From contig MCFH01000015.1 of assembly GCA_002104945.1 (NCBI GenBank), forward strand, positions 538,501-602,500: a DNA stretch of 64,000 nucleotides. The letters are read 5' to 3'. Within the stretch, counting starts at the first letter, position 1, and every line of letters starts with the position of its first letter. The stretch comes from Piromyces finnis. Its lineage: Eukaryota > Neocallimastigomycota > Neocallimastigomycetes > Neocallimastigales > Neocallimastigaceae. A program made the position numbers and the translations under genes. Positions 24,560 to 36,311 of this stretch are shown here, piece after piece. The notes beneath the pieces were generated by a model that was not told where the DNA came from, did no database searches, and saw only the letters and a program-made list of their open reading frames with translations.

Positions 24560-25690
24560 AATAATATTCCTATTGAGACCAAGGTGCATTCCAATCCATT
24601 TGAGTAGCCAACAGGTAAATTTTTAGGTAATGAATCCCATATAATGAATTCTTCAGTTTCGGAACTACTTATAATTGTAGATGTGTCAACAGTAGTCGAT
24701 GGTAGGTCCATTAGATGTAGTAGAATAAATACTAGAAAATAATAAACTACTTAAACTCTCGGTTGCTTTTGAAACAATTAAATTAGATGAAGATGTTGAA
24801 CTATATTTATTAATACTTTTATTTGTATTTTCGATGGTGGAAGTTGTAATAGTAGTAGTAATAATAGTAGTAGAAGTGGTTGTTGCTGTTGTTGTTTTAT
24901 AATCTAGTATTAAAGATAATCTATCCAATACATTACGATACCCTGAAAACTTGGAATTATTATTTACATCATCATTTTGATCAGCATATATTACATATTT
25001 TTTGAAAATATATTTTTCGCTGTAACAATCAAATGTCCATTATAATTTACTTTAAATTTGAGATTGTATTATCATTTTTCAAAAAATCTATACCACTACT
25101 CCATACAATATTTTCTTTTTTTTGGGCTCACCTTTGCATAAAGCTAATTCACCTGTAACATTCAATATTCCAAAATAATATTTACCATTACTGTGATTTA
25201 ATTTTATTGCTTTTATTTAAAACTTGACCTGAAATTAATGCATTTTTAGGCATACTATAATTCCTATTCTAATAATCGTTATCTATAATAACTAGGATCA
25301 ATGTGCTCCTTATTTATTGCAATCAATTGGTATCTTAGCAAAATTCATTAATTCAATTATATGAATAGTTTTTTGAAGATATGTATAATAATTTCTGTAT
25401 ATATCATAATCACTACACACGCACCAAATATTTACTTCTGATCTAAATAAAGGAACAGCAATTAGATTGTAACAACTATTATCTTGGAATATGAAATTCA
25501 AGAGTTTTACTATGTTCTTTGCTTCTGATTTCTGATATAATTTTTCAGCCGATACTTCAATAGACTGATTCATAGAAATATCATTTGTTTGGGATATTGT
25601 GCTTGATTTACCGTAAGAATAATTATTAGATACTGAATTAGTATTAGAAAATTCAAAACTTCAATCTTTATTTCTAGCAAATGGATTTTT
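24560..25690 (-). pseudogene. Decayed secreted or surface protein, possibly lectin-like
   Basis: On the minus strand protein-like segments appear in different frames, broken by stops. Near 25690-25310 is a segment with SIEVSAEKLYQKSEAKN and LIAVPLFRSEVNIWCVCSDYD. Next (25210-25000) comes a stretch reading YYFGILNVTGELALCKG, then NIVWSSGIDF and NYNGHLIVT, which recalls the beta-repeat pattern of bulb-type lectins. A Ser/Thr-rich run follows (24928-24686), typical of an O-glycosylated linker, then EEFIIWDSLPKNLPVGY. Several frameshifts and stops separate the pieces and no single start is visible. The lectin reading is tentative. Introns could account for some breaks but not all. Confidence 0.4.
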
Positions 25691-25748
25691 TAATAAATGT
25701 TAAATAGAATTAGATTGAGTACTTTCTTCAGTAGTAGTATCCGAATGA

Positions 25749-25800
25749 CTGACAATTCATATTTTATATATATTTATATATATAAAATATGAATTGTCAG
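25749..25800. repeat. Perfect 22-bp inverted repeat around 8 bases
   Basis: The arms begin ctgacaattcatatttta and its complement ends the element; the loop is tatttata. The outer half of each arm is not simple AT repeat, so this is unlikely to be a chance TA palindrome. It could be a small foldback element. Confidence 0.7.
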
Positions 25801-28800
25801 CCATTAAAAAAAATATGCATCTTTTATATTTAGTTCCAAGTATATAATTGTTAATATTATAATTTTTTTATCAAATAAAATAAAAAAATAAATAAATAAA
25901 ATAATAAAAGTATAAATAAATTAAAAAATATATATATAAAAATACTCTTTTATGAATTTCATTTCATTTTATTTAGCTTTATTGTTTTTCATTATTCAAT
26001 AATTCTTATCTAACCATTTTTCTATGTTATTTTATTTTTAATTCTACTAAATTTTAGGTTTATCTATACATTATCTTAAATGTATATATTTAAGATAGGT
26101 ATATATATAAAATATACATTTAATTATCAAACATATAATATTTTTTAATATAACCTACATATAATTGATTTCATTATTCTTTAAACTATTATTATTTATT
26201 ATATAAGCAACCAGCAAAATGATTCATATTTAATAATATCCTTTTCAAATAAAAAAAAAACTTTAAAGTCACCTGAAATAATTGGATTTTATAATCCCAT
26301 CTATTTTTCAATACTATATGTTCTAGATTGTATAGATACATATTATAAATGCTTAATAACAATATACTATAATCTTTTTTTTTTATTATTTATCAAATAT
26401 ATCACAAATTTTGTTATGAGATTATCAAATAACTATTACTATAGTAAACTATTATTTACTATTAATATATTATTTTTTTTCTATAATATATATAATGATG
26501 ATTCATTTTTGGAATATGTTTTTGTTAATAAATATTAGCTCCAAGAAATAATCTAAATGTACATCAAATTTGTTAAATATGATAATAATGTTAATAAAAA
26601 ATACATTATATATACTTTAAAAAATTTAAATACACAATATATCTTTGAATAAATACAATTTATTTTTATTTCACTATTGTAGTAAACTAATAAAGACACA
26701 TAAAAAATTAGAAATAATTATATTTAAATTTATAAAGTATAAATATAATTATTCAAACTTAAAAAATGTTGAATCTAAATATCTTGTAAAACTTGACACT
26801 TTTTAATAGATTTTATATTAAATATTATAATATTACAAATAGAAATATATTTAAAAAGAAAATACTGATACAATATTATTTATTTCAGTTATTTACTTAT
26901 TCAAAAAAAAAAATCATATATTTATTATAAAATATTATTATAAAACGTTTTTATATAACAATATCTCATAAAAATTATAGATATTACATAATTATATCAT
27001 AATTTATTATATATAATTAAAATCCTAAAAATAAAATATTTACCTATATTTATTAAATTTTAATACATTTATACATGAAACATCAATTCAAAGAGAATGT
27101 TGATTACTGACCTCGGTATTGAAGTAATATCCAAATAAAATATATATACATATATAAATATACAAAATCTATATATACTATTTATAATAAAAAATAAGAT
27201 GTATATTAATTATTTTAAATATACTATATTTAATAATAATATATCAAAATTTTTAAAAAGTAGTTGAATATTTAAAAAGTAAAAGTTATTTGACCTACCA
27301 TAATAAAATTAACTATATATGTCATCCAAATAAAAAAAAAAGGATTAAAACATTAAATTTTTTATTCTATATCATTGGTAATTATGGTTAATATTGTTAC
27401 CTACTAATTCTTTAAGTGCCAGTAATTCTCCTACTAAATTCTATTTGATTATGTTCAAGAATTAATCTATAATTTTAATTTCTTTTTCATAACTACTAAA
27501 AAAAAAATGGCATTTTAATAAAATCAATTAAAATGCAATTGCTTATTACATTTTAGTAATAATCTTTACTATTATATAAAATATGCATTAAATATTCATA
27601 TTTTTGGTATTTCAGTTAAAATATTATTCAACAAATTAATGAATTATTTAAAATTATTACACTAGTTATTTTATCAAGTTTGTTACTTTTCATTAATACT
27701 AATAAAATAATTAACACGAAAATATATATTTTTTAATATATTATATTAGATATATATTATGATACCATAGTTGCTAAATATAAGAATTATAAAAGTATTT
27801 TGTATCTATGTATTATAAATATTTAATATATTATATACCACTTTTCATGATATTATGTTTACTTTGTTTACGGATGGGATAAAAAATTATAAATATTAAT
27901 GGAGGATAAAGATTAATAAAATTAATACAGGAATAAAAAAAACTAAATACTGTAGACTTCTTTAATTAAAAAAAATTGAATAAATAGTAGTTCCACATTT
28001 AAAATTTCTTTTTACAATAGATATATATATATAAATATGTAATTAGGTTCTTCTAAATGTGAATAAATTACATAAAATATTACAAAAGAGAAAAAAAAAA
28101 TATCTTTATATTATAACCTATATTTCCGTCTATTCTAAAAAGAAACATTAAAAAAGAAAAGCAAAATAAAATAAATATATTTTGATAGTACAAATTGAAA
28201 AATCATTTTTATTAAAAATAAACTTTTTTTTTTTTTAAGAAACAAATAAGTTCTTTTCTTAACATTCCTAAATTTATACTAATGCTAAATTAATATGAAT
28301 GAATGATTAGTCTTTAATCTCATCATCATCACATTTATTTAACAATTTGATAATAGTAGCTTTTGATTTATAAGTAATATCATATTATATAATTATATAA
28401 GCAAAATTTAATTACTTTTTAAATATAATAAAAAAAATAATAAAAAAAAAGTAAAATTTTAGTTTAAAATAATATGAGACACAAAATAAAAAGAAATTTA
28501 TCCCAATTTAATTAGGTTGTTTTATCATCACTTCTACTACTACTACTGGTACTATTGCCACTTACTACTAGTATTATAAAGAAAAAAATAATAATAATAA
28601 TAATAATTTATTAACATTCCAATATATTAAAGGTTGACGATATGAATAATTAAAAATGATCTACTTTCTCAACTACACCACCAATAATAAATGTTTTCTA
28701 ATTAAATTAAGCGGCACCTTTGTTGGTCATCATTTTACCATTCTTTTACTTTTTTAAAATTATATTAACCAATAAAACTAAAATTTTAATATTTAATTTA

Positions 28801-29312
28801 ATTTAATTTATATTTAATATAAAAATAAAATTAAAAAAAAATATTATTTTAATATAAAATAAAATTACATTATTAATTTTAATCGAATTTTTGTAACAAA
28901 ATTAATTAAAAAATAATATATAAAATTTTTAAAATCATTTAAAAATGGTAATCTAAAAAATTAGAAAGGAAAATTTAATTAGCATTCATTGGATAAATGT
29001 AATATTTAATGATACCAAATAAAAAATATGATAATTAAACTTGGTTTTTTATTGGTTTATATTTTCCTTTATTTAATAGTTTTTTCTTTTTTTACTTTAA
29101 AAAAAAAAACTATACCAGCATATAAATAGTCAAATTTCTTCTTTTTTTTTTTTTTTTATCTTTATCAATAATTTATTTTGTAAATAAATAATTGTAGATA
29201 TATAAATAGATAAAATTACTTTGATAGTAAATTTTATTAAATAAAAAAAAAAAGAAAAACCAATTTTTTGTATAGTAAATTTTATAACTTTTAAAATATA
29301 AATAAAATAAAA
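25801..29312. other. Long AT-rich intergenic region
   Basis: About 3.5 kb with no supportable gene. Short minus-strand stretches near 28316-28380 (reads TIIKLLNKCDDDEIKD then stop) and 28512-28560 look faintly exon-like, but I cannot link them into a gene. Confidence 0.55.
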
Positions 29313-30341
29313 ATGAACTGTAAATTATTATTATCTATTGCTGCTTTAGTCAGTGCCGCCTCTGCCGCAGGTTACGGTTCTCACGGTGCACCAATGTGTG
29401 ATGGTTGTACTATTACTGGTACTGGTGGTGACAACAGTTTATGGGGTTGGGAAAACAACACTGCTTGTGAAATTGACACTAGTAGATGTGGTGGTAACAA
29501 CAATAACAATTGGAATAACAACAATAATTGGAACAACAATAATAACTGGAATAACAACAACAATAACAACAATAACTATAATAGTGGTACAAAGGTTCTT
29601 CCAAATTCCAATAATTACAACAATAACAATAACAGTAGCAGTGGTACAAAATCTCTTCCAAACACTAATAATTACAATAACAACAGCAATATTCCAGCTT
29701 CAAAACCAGTTGGTAATTCTGGAAAAAGAAATGGTAAGACTACCCGTTACTGGGATTGTTGTAAGCCATCTTGTTCCTGGGCTGGAAAGGCTACTGTAAG
29801 TCAACCAGTTAACACTTGCAGTAGATCTGGATCTATTCTTAGTGATGCTAATGCTAGAAGTGGTTGTGATGGTGGTGAAGCCTTCATGTGTACTGACCAA
29901 CAACCATGGGCCGTTAGTGACACCTTATCTTATGGTTTCGCTGCTGCTTCCATTTCTGGTGGTTCTGAAGCTTCCTGGTGTTGTGCTTGTTACAAGTTAA
30001 CCTTCACCTCTACTTCTATTGCTGGTAAGCAAATGATTGTCCAAGTTACTAACACTGGTGGTGATCTTGGTGAAAATCACTTTGATCTCCAAATGCCAGG
30101 TGGTGGTCTTGGTATTTTCGATGGTTGTTCCTCTCAATTCAACACTAACGCTGCCTCCTGGGGTGAACGTTATGGTGGTCTTCGTTCAGCTGATGGTTGT
30201 GCTAACTTACCAGCTTCTCTTCAAGCCGGTTGTAAATGGAGATTCGACTGGTTCGAAAATGCCGATAATCCAACTATGGAATTTGAAGAAGTTGAATGTC
30301 CAAGAGAATTAACTGAAAAAACTGGATGTGTTCGTCTTTAA
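29313..30341 (+). CDS. GH45 endoglucanase with one fungal dockerin
   Basis: A 342-residue intronless secreted endoglucanase, paralogous to 19793-20911. The signal peptide (about 1-19) is followed by a single dockerin (about 20-61: [26 protein letters not shown]). A linker of about 85 residues mixes Asn/Trp runs with two copies of a Ser-Gly-Thr-Lys-x-Leu-Pro-Asn motif. The GH45 domain begins near residue 135 with TTRYWDCC and contains [10 protein letters not shown]; both catalytic Asp are present. It ends [15 protein letters not shown], almost identical to the end of the 35280 gene, so these two are the closest pair. A TATA-like tataaatag lies about 190 bp upstream in a T-rich region. Function would be cellulosome-bound cellulose cleavage outside the cell. 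Confidence 0.95.
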   Translation: MNCKLLLSIAALVSAASAAGYGSHGAPMCDGCTITGTGGDNSLWGWENNTACEIDTSRCGGNNNNNWNNNNNWNNNNNWNNNNNNNNNYNSGTKVLPNSNNYNNNNNSSSGTKSLPNTNNYNNNSNIPASKPVGNSGKRNGKTTRYWDCCKPSCSWAGKATVSQPVNTCSRSGSILSDANARSGCDGGEAFMCTDQQPWAVSDTLSYGFAAASISGGSEASWCCACYKLTFTSTSIAGKQMIVQVTNTGGDLGENHFDLQMPGGGLGIFDGCSSQFNTNAASWGERYGGLRSADGCANLPASLQAGCKWRFDWFENADNPTMEFEEVECPRELTEKTGCVRL

Positions 30342-30699
30342 ATTTTTGTATAATTTTCTTTTCTTTATTTTTTATTTTTCACTGATATAACAATAGAAAT
30401 ATGTATTATCTTTAAATGTATCATAATATCATAATGTATATGTATTTTAAAAAAAAAAAAATTATAAAATAAAAATGAACTAAATATATACATAAAAAAA
30501 AAGTATAGTTTTCATTTTTGTATAATAGTGTTTATTTCAATAAAAATAAAATAAAACTTTTATAGATAAAATAAAAAAATAGATATAAATTTTGATTTTT
30601 ACTTTTTTAATAAATGGGTAATAAAAAAAAAAAAAAAAGACTATAAAGTTTAACAACATTTCTATTTTACGTTCTGCTATTTTATAAATTTTTAGAAAA
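30342..30699. other. 3' flank of GH45 gene
   Basis: AT-rich, with no gene seen. Confidence 0.6.
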
Positions 30700-31330
30700 A
30701 TCATCAATTTGAAAATTATAATCTTTATATGAAGTAATATAATACTTTTTCACTATAATTTTCATCATGTTCATAATTACCATTAATTTCTTTCACTCTG
30801 TAATTGCTCTTATTACTTTATCATTTTTTACATCGTTTACAATTAAATGATATCTCGGATCATAATCTGAAGAACCAGGATCATCACTGACGGTTTTAAC
30901 TATTGAAATTTAAATTTATTTATAAATTAAAGAGTTAAGTTTATCTTCTTCTTCAACATTATCAAAAATATTTTTACAACTTTGCTCGCTTCTACAAAAT
31001 CTAATAAAATTATTTATTAAATCTCTACCAACATTTGGATAATTATCAATATCAGGATTCTTGTTTTTATCATATTGATTTGCTGTAGGTAATTCTATTT
31101 CTTTGTAAATATTACTCTTAACAGCTTTAATAAAATTAGTAATAAATTTGTTTAAATTATTTTCAGTAGATGTAGCAATTATTGGATATATATATATATA
31201 TATATATATATATCATTATTATTCCCATTGTTAAGCTTTTTAATAATGAATCCTCATTATCTACTAAATTTCCATATATATCTAAATTATTAAGAACATT
31301 ATTTTATTACTTAAATTATTCTTTAAAAAC
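30700..31330 (-). pseudogene. Decayed gene of unknown family
   Basis: Minus-strand segments with normal protein composition are scattered over frames. A piece reading NVLNNLDIYGNLVDNEDSLL meets a (TA)n run at about 31187-31214. Past it a longer piece carries ENNLNKFITNFIKAVKSNIY, NYPNVGRDLINNFIRFCRSE and FDNVEEEDKLN before a stop. A last piece holds DPGSSDYDPRYHLIVNDVKN. I recognise no family. The breaks include a microsatellite and stop codons, so decay is more likely than introns, though a multi-intron gene is not excluded. Confidence 0.4.
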
Positions 31331-32168
31331 GGCTTTTTAATATTCTTTTATAATGTAAAGGAGTAGTAATAAAATTGTGTGCTATACTTTGGGTACATCA
31401 TTAAAATAATAGATAATAGTTTATATTTAATGGGTTGGGTTATAAAATAAGAATAACTATTTATTTTTTTGACTACATTTTTACTACACATTGAAAATTA
31501 TTTATGTTTTATTATTTTTATTTTTAATTTTTCTATATTATATATAAAGTTGAATAAATGTTAAAAATAAGTTATTAATAATATCTTTTAATTTAATATA
31601 TTCATTCATATATTTAATTTTTATTTTCAATACTAAAAAAAATGTTTGTGTTAATAAACTATATTACTTTTTTTTTTTAAAAAAAAAAAATACAATAATA
31701 GAATTTTAACATTTGAAAATGATTAAATATATAAATTATTTAATGATCAAATAAAGCCTATTGACATAAAAACTATTGCTTTTTTTTTTATCAGTTTTAT
31801 TATTTGTTATATAGTTATATAGTTAAAATATTATTTACTGATAATTATCAGAAGTTTTTTTTTTTCTTTTTAAAATAAATACATATAATTATTTATATAA
31901 TTATATTTCAAATAGAATAATAAATTAGTATTATAACTCTTATACATATATAACATCATAAATCATTTAACTACAAATAGCCAAGACATTTTCATTAATG
32001 TAATATTAACTTATAGTTTGAATAGTTTCTAATGTTCTTTACCTTTTAAATAAATGTTTTCACTTAGAAATAACTATTTCATATTTTATTTAAAAGAATT
32101 AATTATGGTTTATATTATAAACAGGTATGAAAGCTTATAAATTAACTTTTATTAAACTAGTTATGAAA
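31331..32168. other. AT-rich stretch, no gene seen
   Basis: Lies between two decayed minus-strand genes; homopolymers only. Confidence 0.5.
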
Positions 32169-32720
32169 TTATATTTTTCGTATGATATGATAAATAGTGC
32201 AAGTTTCTAAAATATCTTTAACATTATCATCAGCTATTTTGTGAAAAAGGAGATCATTTTTAAGTGTAACAAAAAGATTATTAAAATTTTCATTTGAAGT
32301 TCTATTTATAATTATTTGTATAAGTGCGTAAATAAAATTATCGGATAAAAAATGTGGCGATATAAATTCATGATTACAAAAATAAAATATTGATTTTCTA
32401 CGAATCCTGGATTTAATTCGTAACATAGTAAATGTATTACAAAGTCGAGTGCATTATTATATTTATTATATACTAAGGAAGCTATATAACACATTTTTTT
32501 CAATATTTCAAAATTATCGAAAACTTCGAAATTATTCATCTCTACTTGTAATTTGTCAAATACATCAGAGTTGTCCATTTCATTTTGTAATTTGTCAAAA
32601 ACATTAGAATTGTCATACTTTAAAAAATACCAGAATCAAATGAACTATTTGAAGTTACCAAAGTTATTAGTAATAATGAAAGTATGCTAATAAATAACTT
32701 TTTTTTATCGAATAATAATT
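32169..32720 (-). pseudogene. Decayed secreted protein with short internal repeat
   Basis: At the upstream end (about 32715-32640) the minus strand encodes a signal-peptide-like run, KKKLFISILSLLLITLVTS, but without an ATG in front. A frame change follows, then two tandem 13-residue units DNSxVFDKLQxEM and a degenerate third, then a helical-looking region (ILKKMCYIASLVYNKYNNA). Near 32390 another frame change is needed to continue into EFISPHFLSDNFIYALIQII and on to the stop at 32169. No family is recognised. Three lesions (lost start, two frameshifts) argue for a dead gene. Confidence 0.5.
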
Positions 32721-32906
32721 AAATTCTAGTTAATTCAACTTATTTCTATATCTATTTAATTATTAATATTTAAATAATATTTTATTAAATTTATTATTTT
32801 TAATTTTTTTTTAAAAAAAAAAAAAGAATATCAAAAATAATCAATTTAAATATATATTACTTTAAAAATAATGAATATATGTACTGATATTAATTTATTT
32901 ATCTAT

Positions 32907-33534
32907 TTACCACTTAATAGTAAATCCTAATTCACAAGTCAGTTCACAAGCTTTGCAAAAACACTTTGATTTTTTAAATTCCTTATATTCATAAATAGGA
33001 TATGGAACCTCCACAACCGATGATTTAGTTTCGTTGATGGATTTACGAAGCGTAATTGCTTTTGATCCAAACAACATGAAAACATCAGGATGGTCATTCG
33101 AAATATATTGTACTAAATTGTTAATAAAAGATTCCCACAATAAATGATAATGATAGGGTAATGGATCAGCAATAGTTTGAGTAAAGTAAAAGTTGCACAA
33201 AAATATTCCATTATTTAACCATCTATCTAAATGATAATTTAATGGTCGCTGAAAAGAAGTTACTGTATTTTCTAAATTCGCATAAATACGCTCCAATAAT
33301 AATGGTGGCTTATGATTAGAAATTTTCGTTCCGGAAGCGATGTCACTAATATCGTGTGTATTTTTATAAGGCATATCTCCTACCATCACAACTTTGATAT
33401 CATGTACTTGGACATATTTAAAAATTCCAAATACATCTTCCAATGGTGGAATACAATATGAATTTCTCAATTGATGGTATATATATATATAATACTAATT
33501 TAGAATTTTTTATAAAGAAATCGTCCCAAGACAT
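32907..33534 (-). pseudogene. Divergent uracil-DNA glycosylase-like gene, catalytic residues lost
   Basis: From 33470 down to the stop at 32907 the minus strand encodes 187 residues with the family 1 UDG (UNG) layout: DVFGIFKYVQVHDIKVVMVG, PPLLLERIY (family PPSLxNIY), LDRWLNNGIFLCN (family LxxWAxQGVLLLN, specificity Asn kept), HLLWESFINNLV, VFMLFGSKA and a final FTIKW. Family motif GQDPYHG is VGDMPYKN here, so the catalytic Asp position is Met. The HPSPLS segment is YPIYEY, so the catalytic His is lost, and the uracil-stacking Phe is also missing. There is no ATG in this frame: an ATG at 33534 opens MSWDDFFIKN, a plausible family N-terminus, but is out of frame across a (TA)n run at about 33478-33490. 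It is either a pseudogene or a repurposed UNG fold with a microsatellite frameshift. DNA repair activity is unlikely. Confidence 0.65.
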
Positions 33535-35279
33535 GTGTACCACTACTACTTTTATTTCTACTTTTTACTTTTTATTTTCTTTTTAATAATTATAATTATT
33601 TAGTAAATTTTATTAATAAATATATAAAAAAAAATATCAAAAATATTATTCTTTTAATTGTTTATAAATTTTATTGAAAAAAAAAAAAATAGGAATATAA
33701 AAATATTATTTAAATAAAATATTTCCAAAATTAAAATCCTTTGACTATCTCAATACCAACTATTAATTTTAATCATTTGATAGTTAGAAAGGAATTTCAT
33801 TATATATCCCTGATTTATGCTCATTATCCTAAAATTAGTAAATTTATATTGAAACTATTTAAAAACTATTCAAAAAATATATATATATGTACTAAATAAA
33901 AAAATATTATATAAAAATGTTTAAAAAGCTAATAAAACAATAAAATATATCAAGTTTTAAAATATATATATAAATTTAATATTTCAAATTTTATTTACGA
34001 ATAAAGATTTTCAAATTTATATATATATTAATGATTTTTATTAATTTTTTTTTTTTAGTTTGCTTTAGTATGAAAAAAAAATTATATTTTAAGTTTTATC
34101 TTATTTAATAATAAATGTAATGTATAAATATTATAAATACAACTTGTATTATTATTCATTATAAATAATGAAGAAAAAACAATTTTATTTATGTTTTATA
34201 TATCAATTTATATTAATTCATGTTTTTATATTTTAAGAAAAGAATTAAATAAAAATGGACACGAAATGAAATTAATGAAATGCACTTGAGATTGATATTT
34301 ATCAAATATGAAATATTCGGGTAGGTAAAAAATATAAAGGTTTAACAACAATAGTAATTCAAAGGAATAAAGAAAAAATAGTAAACTAAATAAATTAGTA
34401 CTTTTAAAAAAAAAAAAAATATTTTATTTCTGAGCAGTCAAGACATGAAAGAATTTTTATGGTAAAATCATTACTTTTTTTATATTATTATTTAAAAAGG
34501 AATAATGATCCAATGGTTAGAAAGGAGTTCAGATTTCAATATCATTAAGTCTTTAATAACCTTTTAGAAATAATAATAAAAAGTTTTATTTATTACTATT
34601 AGTGTTGATCTAGAAAAGATTCTTGTTTTTTTGTTAGGAGAAAACATCCTCTCCGAACAAGCACAACTAAATATGTGAACCTAAATTTGAGACCTTGAAA
34701 AAGGACCAAATAGTGTATAATTCATTAGTAGCAACTTTTTCTTTAATTAATAAGTTTTTTATTGTCGTTGCTGTTGTTATTATTTTATAGAATAAATAAT
34801 AATATTATTATTATCAATGAAATAGGAATCATTTCAAGCAACGTTTAAAAGCAAAAAAAGTGCCAAACCACTTAATACTATCCGTGTAACCCTAATAATA
34901 ATTAAATTTTAATTAATTTAATTAAAAATAGAAATGATTCAAATTAAAAATTTTTTGTCTCCTCTTTTTTTAATTTTCCATAAAAAATAAAATTAGGAAA
35001 AAAAAAATAATAATAAAATAAAATTTTTATTTCCCCAAAAAAAAAAAACAAAATTTTTATTAAACATTTTTATTATTATAATTAAAAAATGACTCGATTT
35101 TTAATATTTAATAAATACAATTTTAAAAATACAATTTAAATCTCATTTTTACATCCTAATTTCAAATTAAATTATAAATACTTTTTTTTAATTTTTACTA
35201 TAAAAAAGGTAATTTTTTCCCATTTCTTTTCTTACCTATTCATATTAATATATAATATTATACAAAAAAAAAAAAAAAA
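33535..35279. other. AT-rich intergenic region
   Basis: No gene can be supported. About 34600-34720 has noticeably more balanced base composition, with a short ggag/ctcc hairpin, but no ORF and no RNA family I recognise. Confidence 0.55.
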
Positions 35280-36311
35280 ATGAAATCTATATTATTATTA
35301 TCTATTGCTACATTTATTGGTACTTCAGCTGCTGCTGGTTACGGTCCACACGGTGCACCAATGTGTAATGGTTGTACTGTCACTGGTACTGGTGGTGACA
35401 AAAGTTTATGGGGTTGGGAAAACAACGCTGCTTGTGAAATCGACACTGGTAAATGTGGTGGTAACAATGCTAGTAACAACAACAACAACTCTAACGGAAC
35501 TGGTCCACATGGTGCTCGTTTATGTAGTGGTTGTACTGTCACTGGTACTGGTGGTGATAACAGTTTATGGGGTTGGGAAAATAATTCCGCTTGTGAAATT
35601 GATACTAACAAATGTGGTGGTGGTAGTAACAACAATAACAACAATAATAATAACAGTAATATTCCAGCTTCAAAACCAGTTGTTAGTTCTGGAAAAAAGA
35701 ATGGTAAGACTACTCGTTATTGGGATTGTTGTAAACCATCCTGTTCATGGAATGGAAAAGCTAATGTAAGTCATCCAGTTAACACTTGCAGTAAATCTGG
35801 ATCTATTCTTAGTGATATTAATGTTAGAAGTGGCTGTGACGGTGGTGATGCATTTATGTGTACTGACCAACAACCATGGGCTATCAATAGTAGATTAGCT
35901 TACGGTTTCGCTGCTGCCAATATTTCTGGTAGTTCTGAATCTTCCTGGTGTTGTGCTTGTTACAAGTTAACCTTCACTTCTACTTCTATTGCTGGTAAGC
36001 AAATGGTTGTCCAAGTTACTAATACTGGTGGTGATCTTGGTGAAAATCACTTTGATCTTCAAATTCCAGGTGGTGGTCTTGGTATTTTTGATGGTTGTTC
36101 CTTCCAATTCAATACTAATGCTGAATCTTGGGGTCAACGTTATGGTGGAGTTGGTTCTGTTTCTGGATGTTCTAATTTACCAGCTTCACTCCAAGCTGGT
36201 TGTAAATGGAGATTCGAATGGTTCGAAAATGCCGATAATCCAACCATGGAATTTGAAGAAGTTGAATGCCCAAGAGAATTAACTGAAAAAACTGGATGTG
36301 TTCGTCGTTAA
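35280..36311 (+). CDS. GH45 endoglucanase with two fungal dockerins
   Basis: A 343-residue intronless secreted endoglucanase. Signal peptide about 1-18, then dockerin 1 (about 19-60, GPHGAPMCNGC to CEIDTGKC) and dockerin 2 (about 73-115, [11 protein letters not shown] to CEIDTNKC), each with the LWGWENN motif. The Asn linker is short (about 10 residues) and lacks the Trp of the other two GH45s. The SNIPASKPV segment before the catalytic domain is shared with the 29313 gene, as is the C-terminal [14 protein letters not shown]. The catalytic domain has TTRYWDCC and GIFDGCSFQF with both catalytic Asp. Several changes (DIN, NISGSSESS) make it the more diverged catalytic domain. It is preceded by a long A run directly before the ATG, as is common in this genome. 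Confidence 0.95.
   Translation: MKSILLLSIATFIGTSAAAGYGPHGAPMCNGCTVTGTGGDKSLWGWENNAACEIDTGKCGGNNASNNNNNSNGTGPHGARLCSGCTVTGTGGDNSLWGWENNSACEIDTNKCGGGSNNNNNNNNNSNIPASKPVVSSGKKNGKTTRYWDCCKPSCSWNGKANVSHPVNTCSKSGSILSDINVRSGCDGGDAFMCTDQQPWAINSRLAYGFAAANISGSSESSWCCACYKLTFTSTSIAGKQMVVQVTNTGGDLGENHFDLQIPGGGLGIFDGCSFQFNTNAESWGQRYGGVGSVSGCSNLPASLQAGCKWRFEWFENADNPTMEFEEVECPRELTEKTGCVRR

Noticed and set aside
28310-28790. Possible short multi-exon minus-strand gene (pieces TIIKLLNKCDDDEIKD, VVSGNSTSSSSRSDDKTT, GKMMTNKGAA)
   Set aside because: No donor and acceptor set joins the pieces in frame, and no family is recognised.
34600-34720. Possible structured RNA
   Set aside because: Only a short ggag/ctcc hairpin and mildly higher GC; no RNA family recognised and no tRNA or snRNA landmarks.
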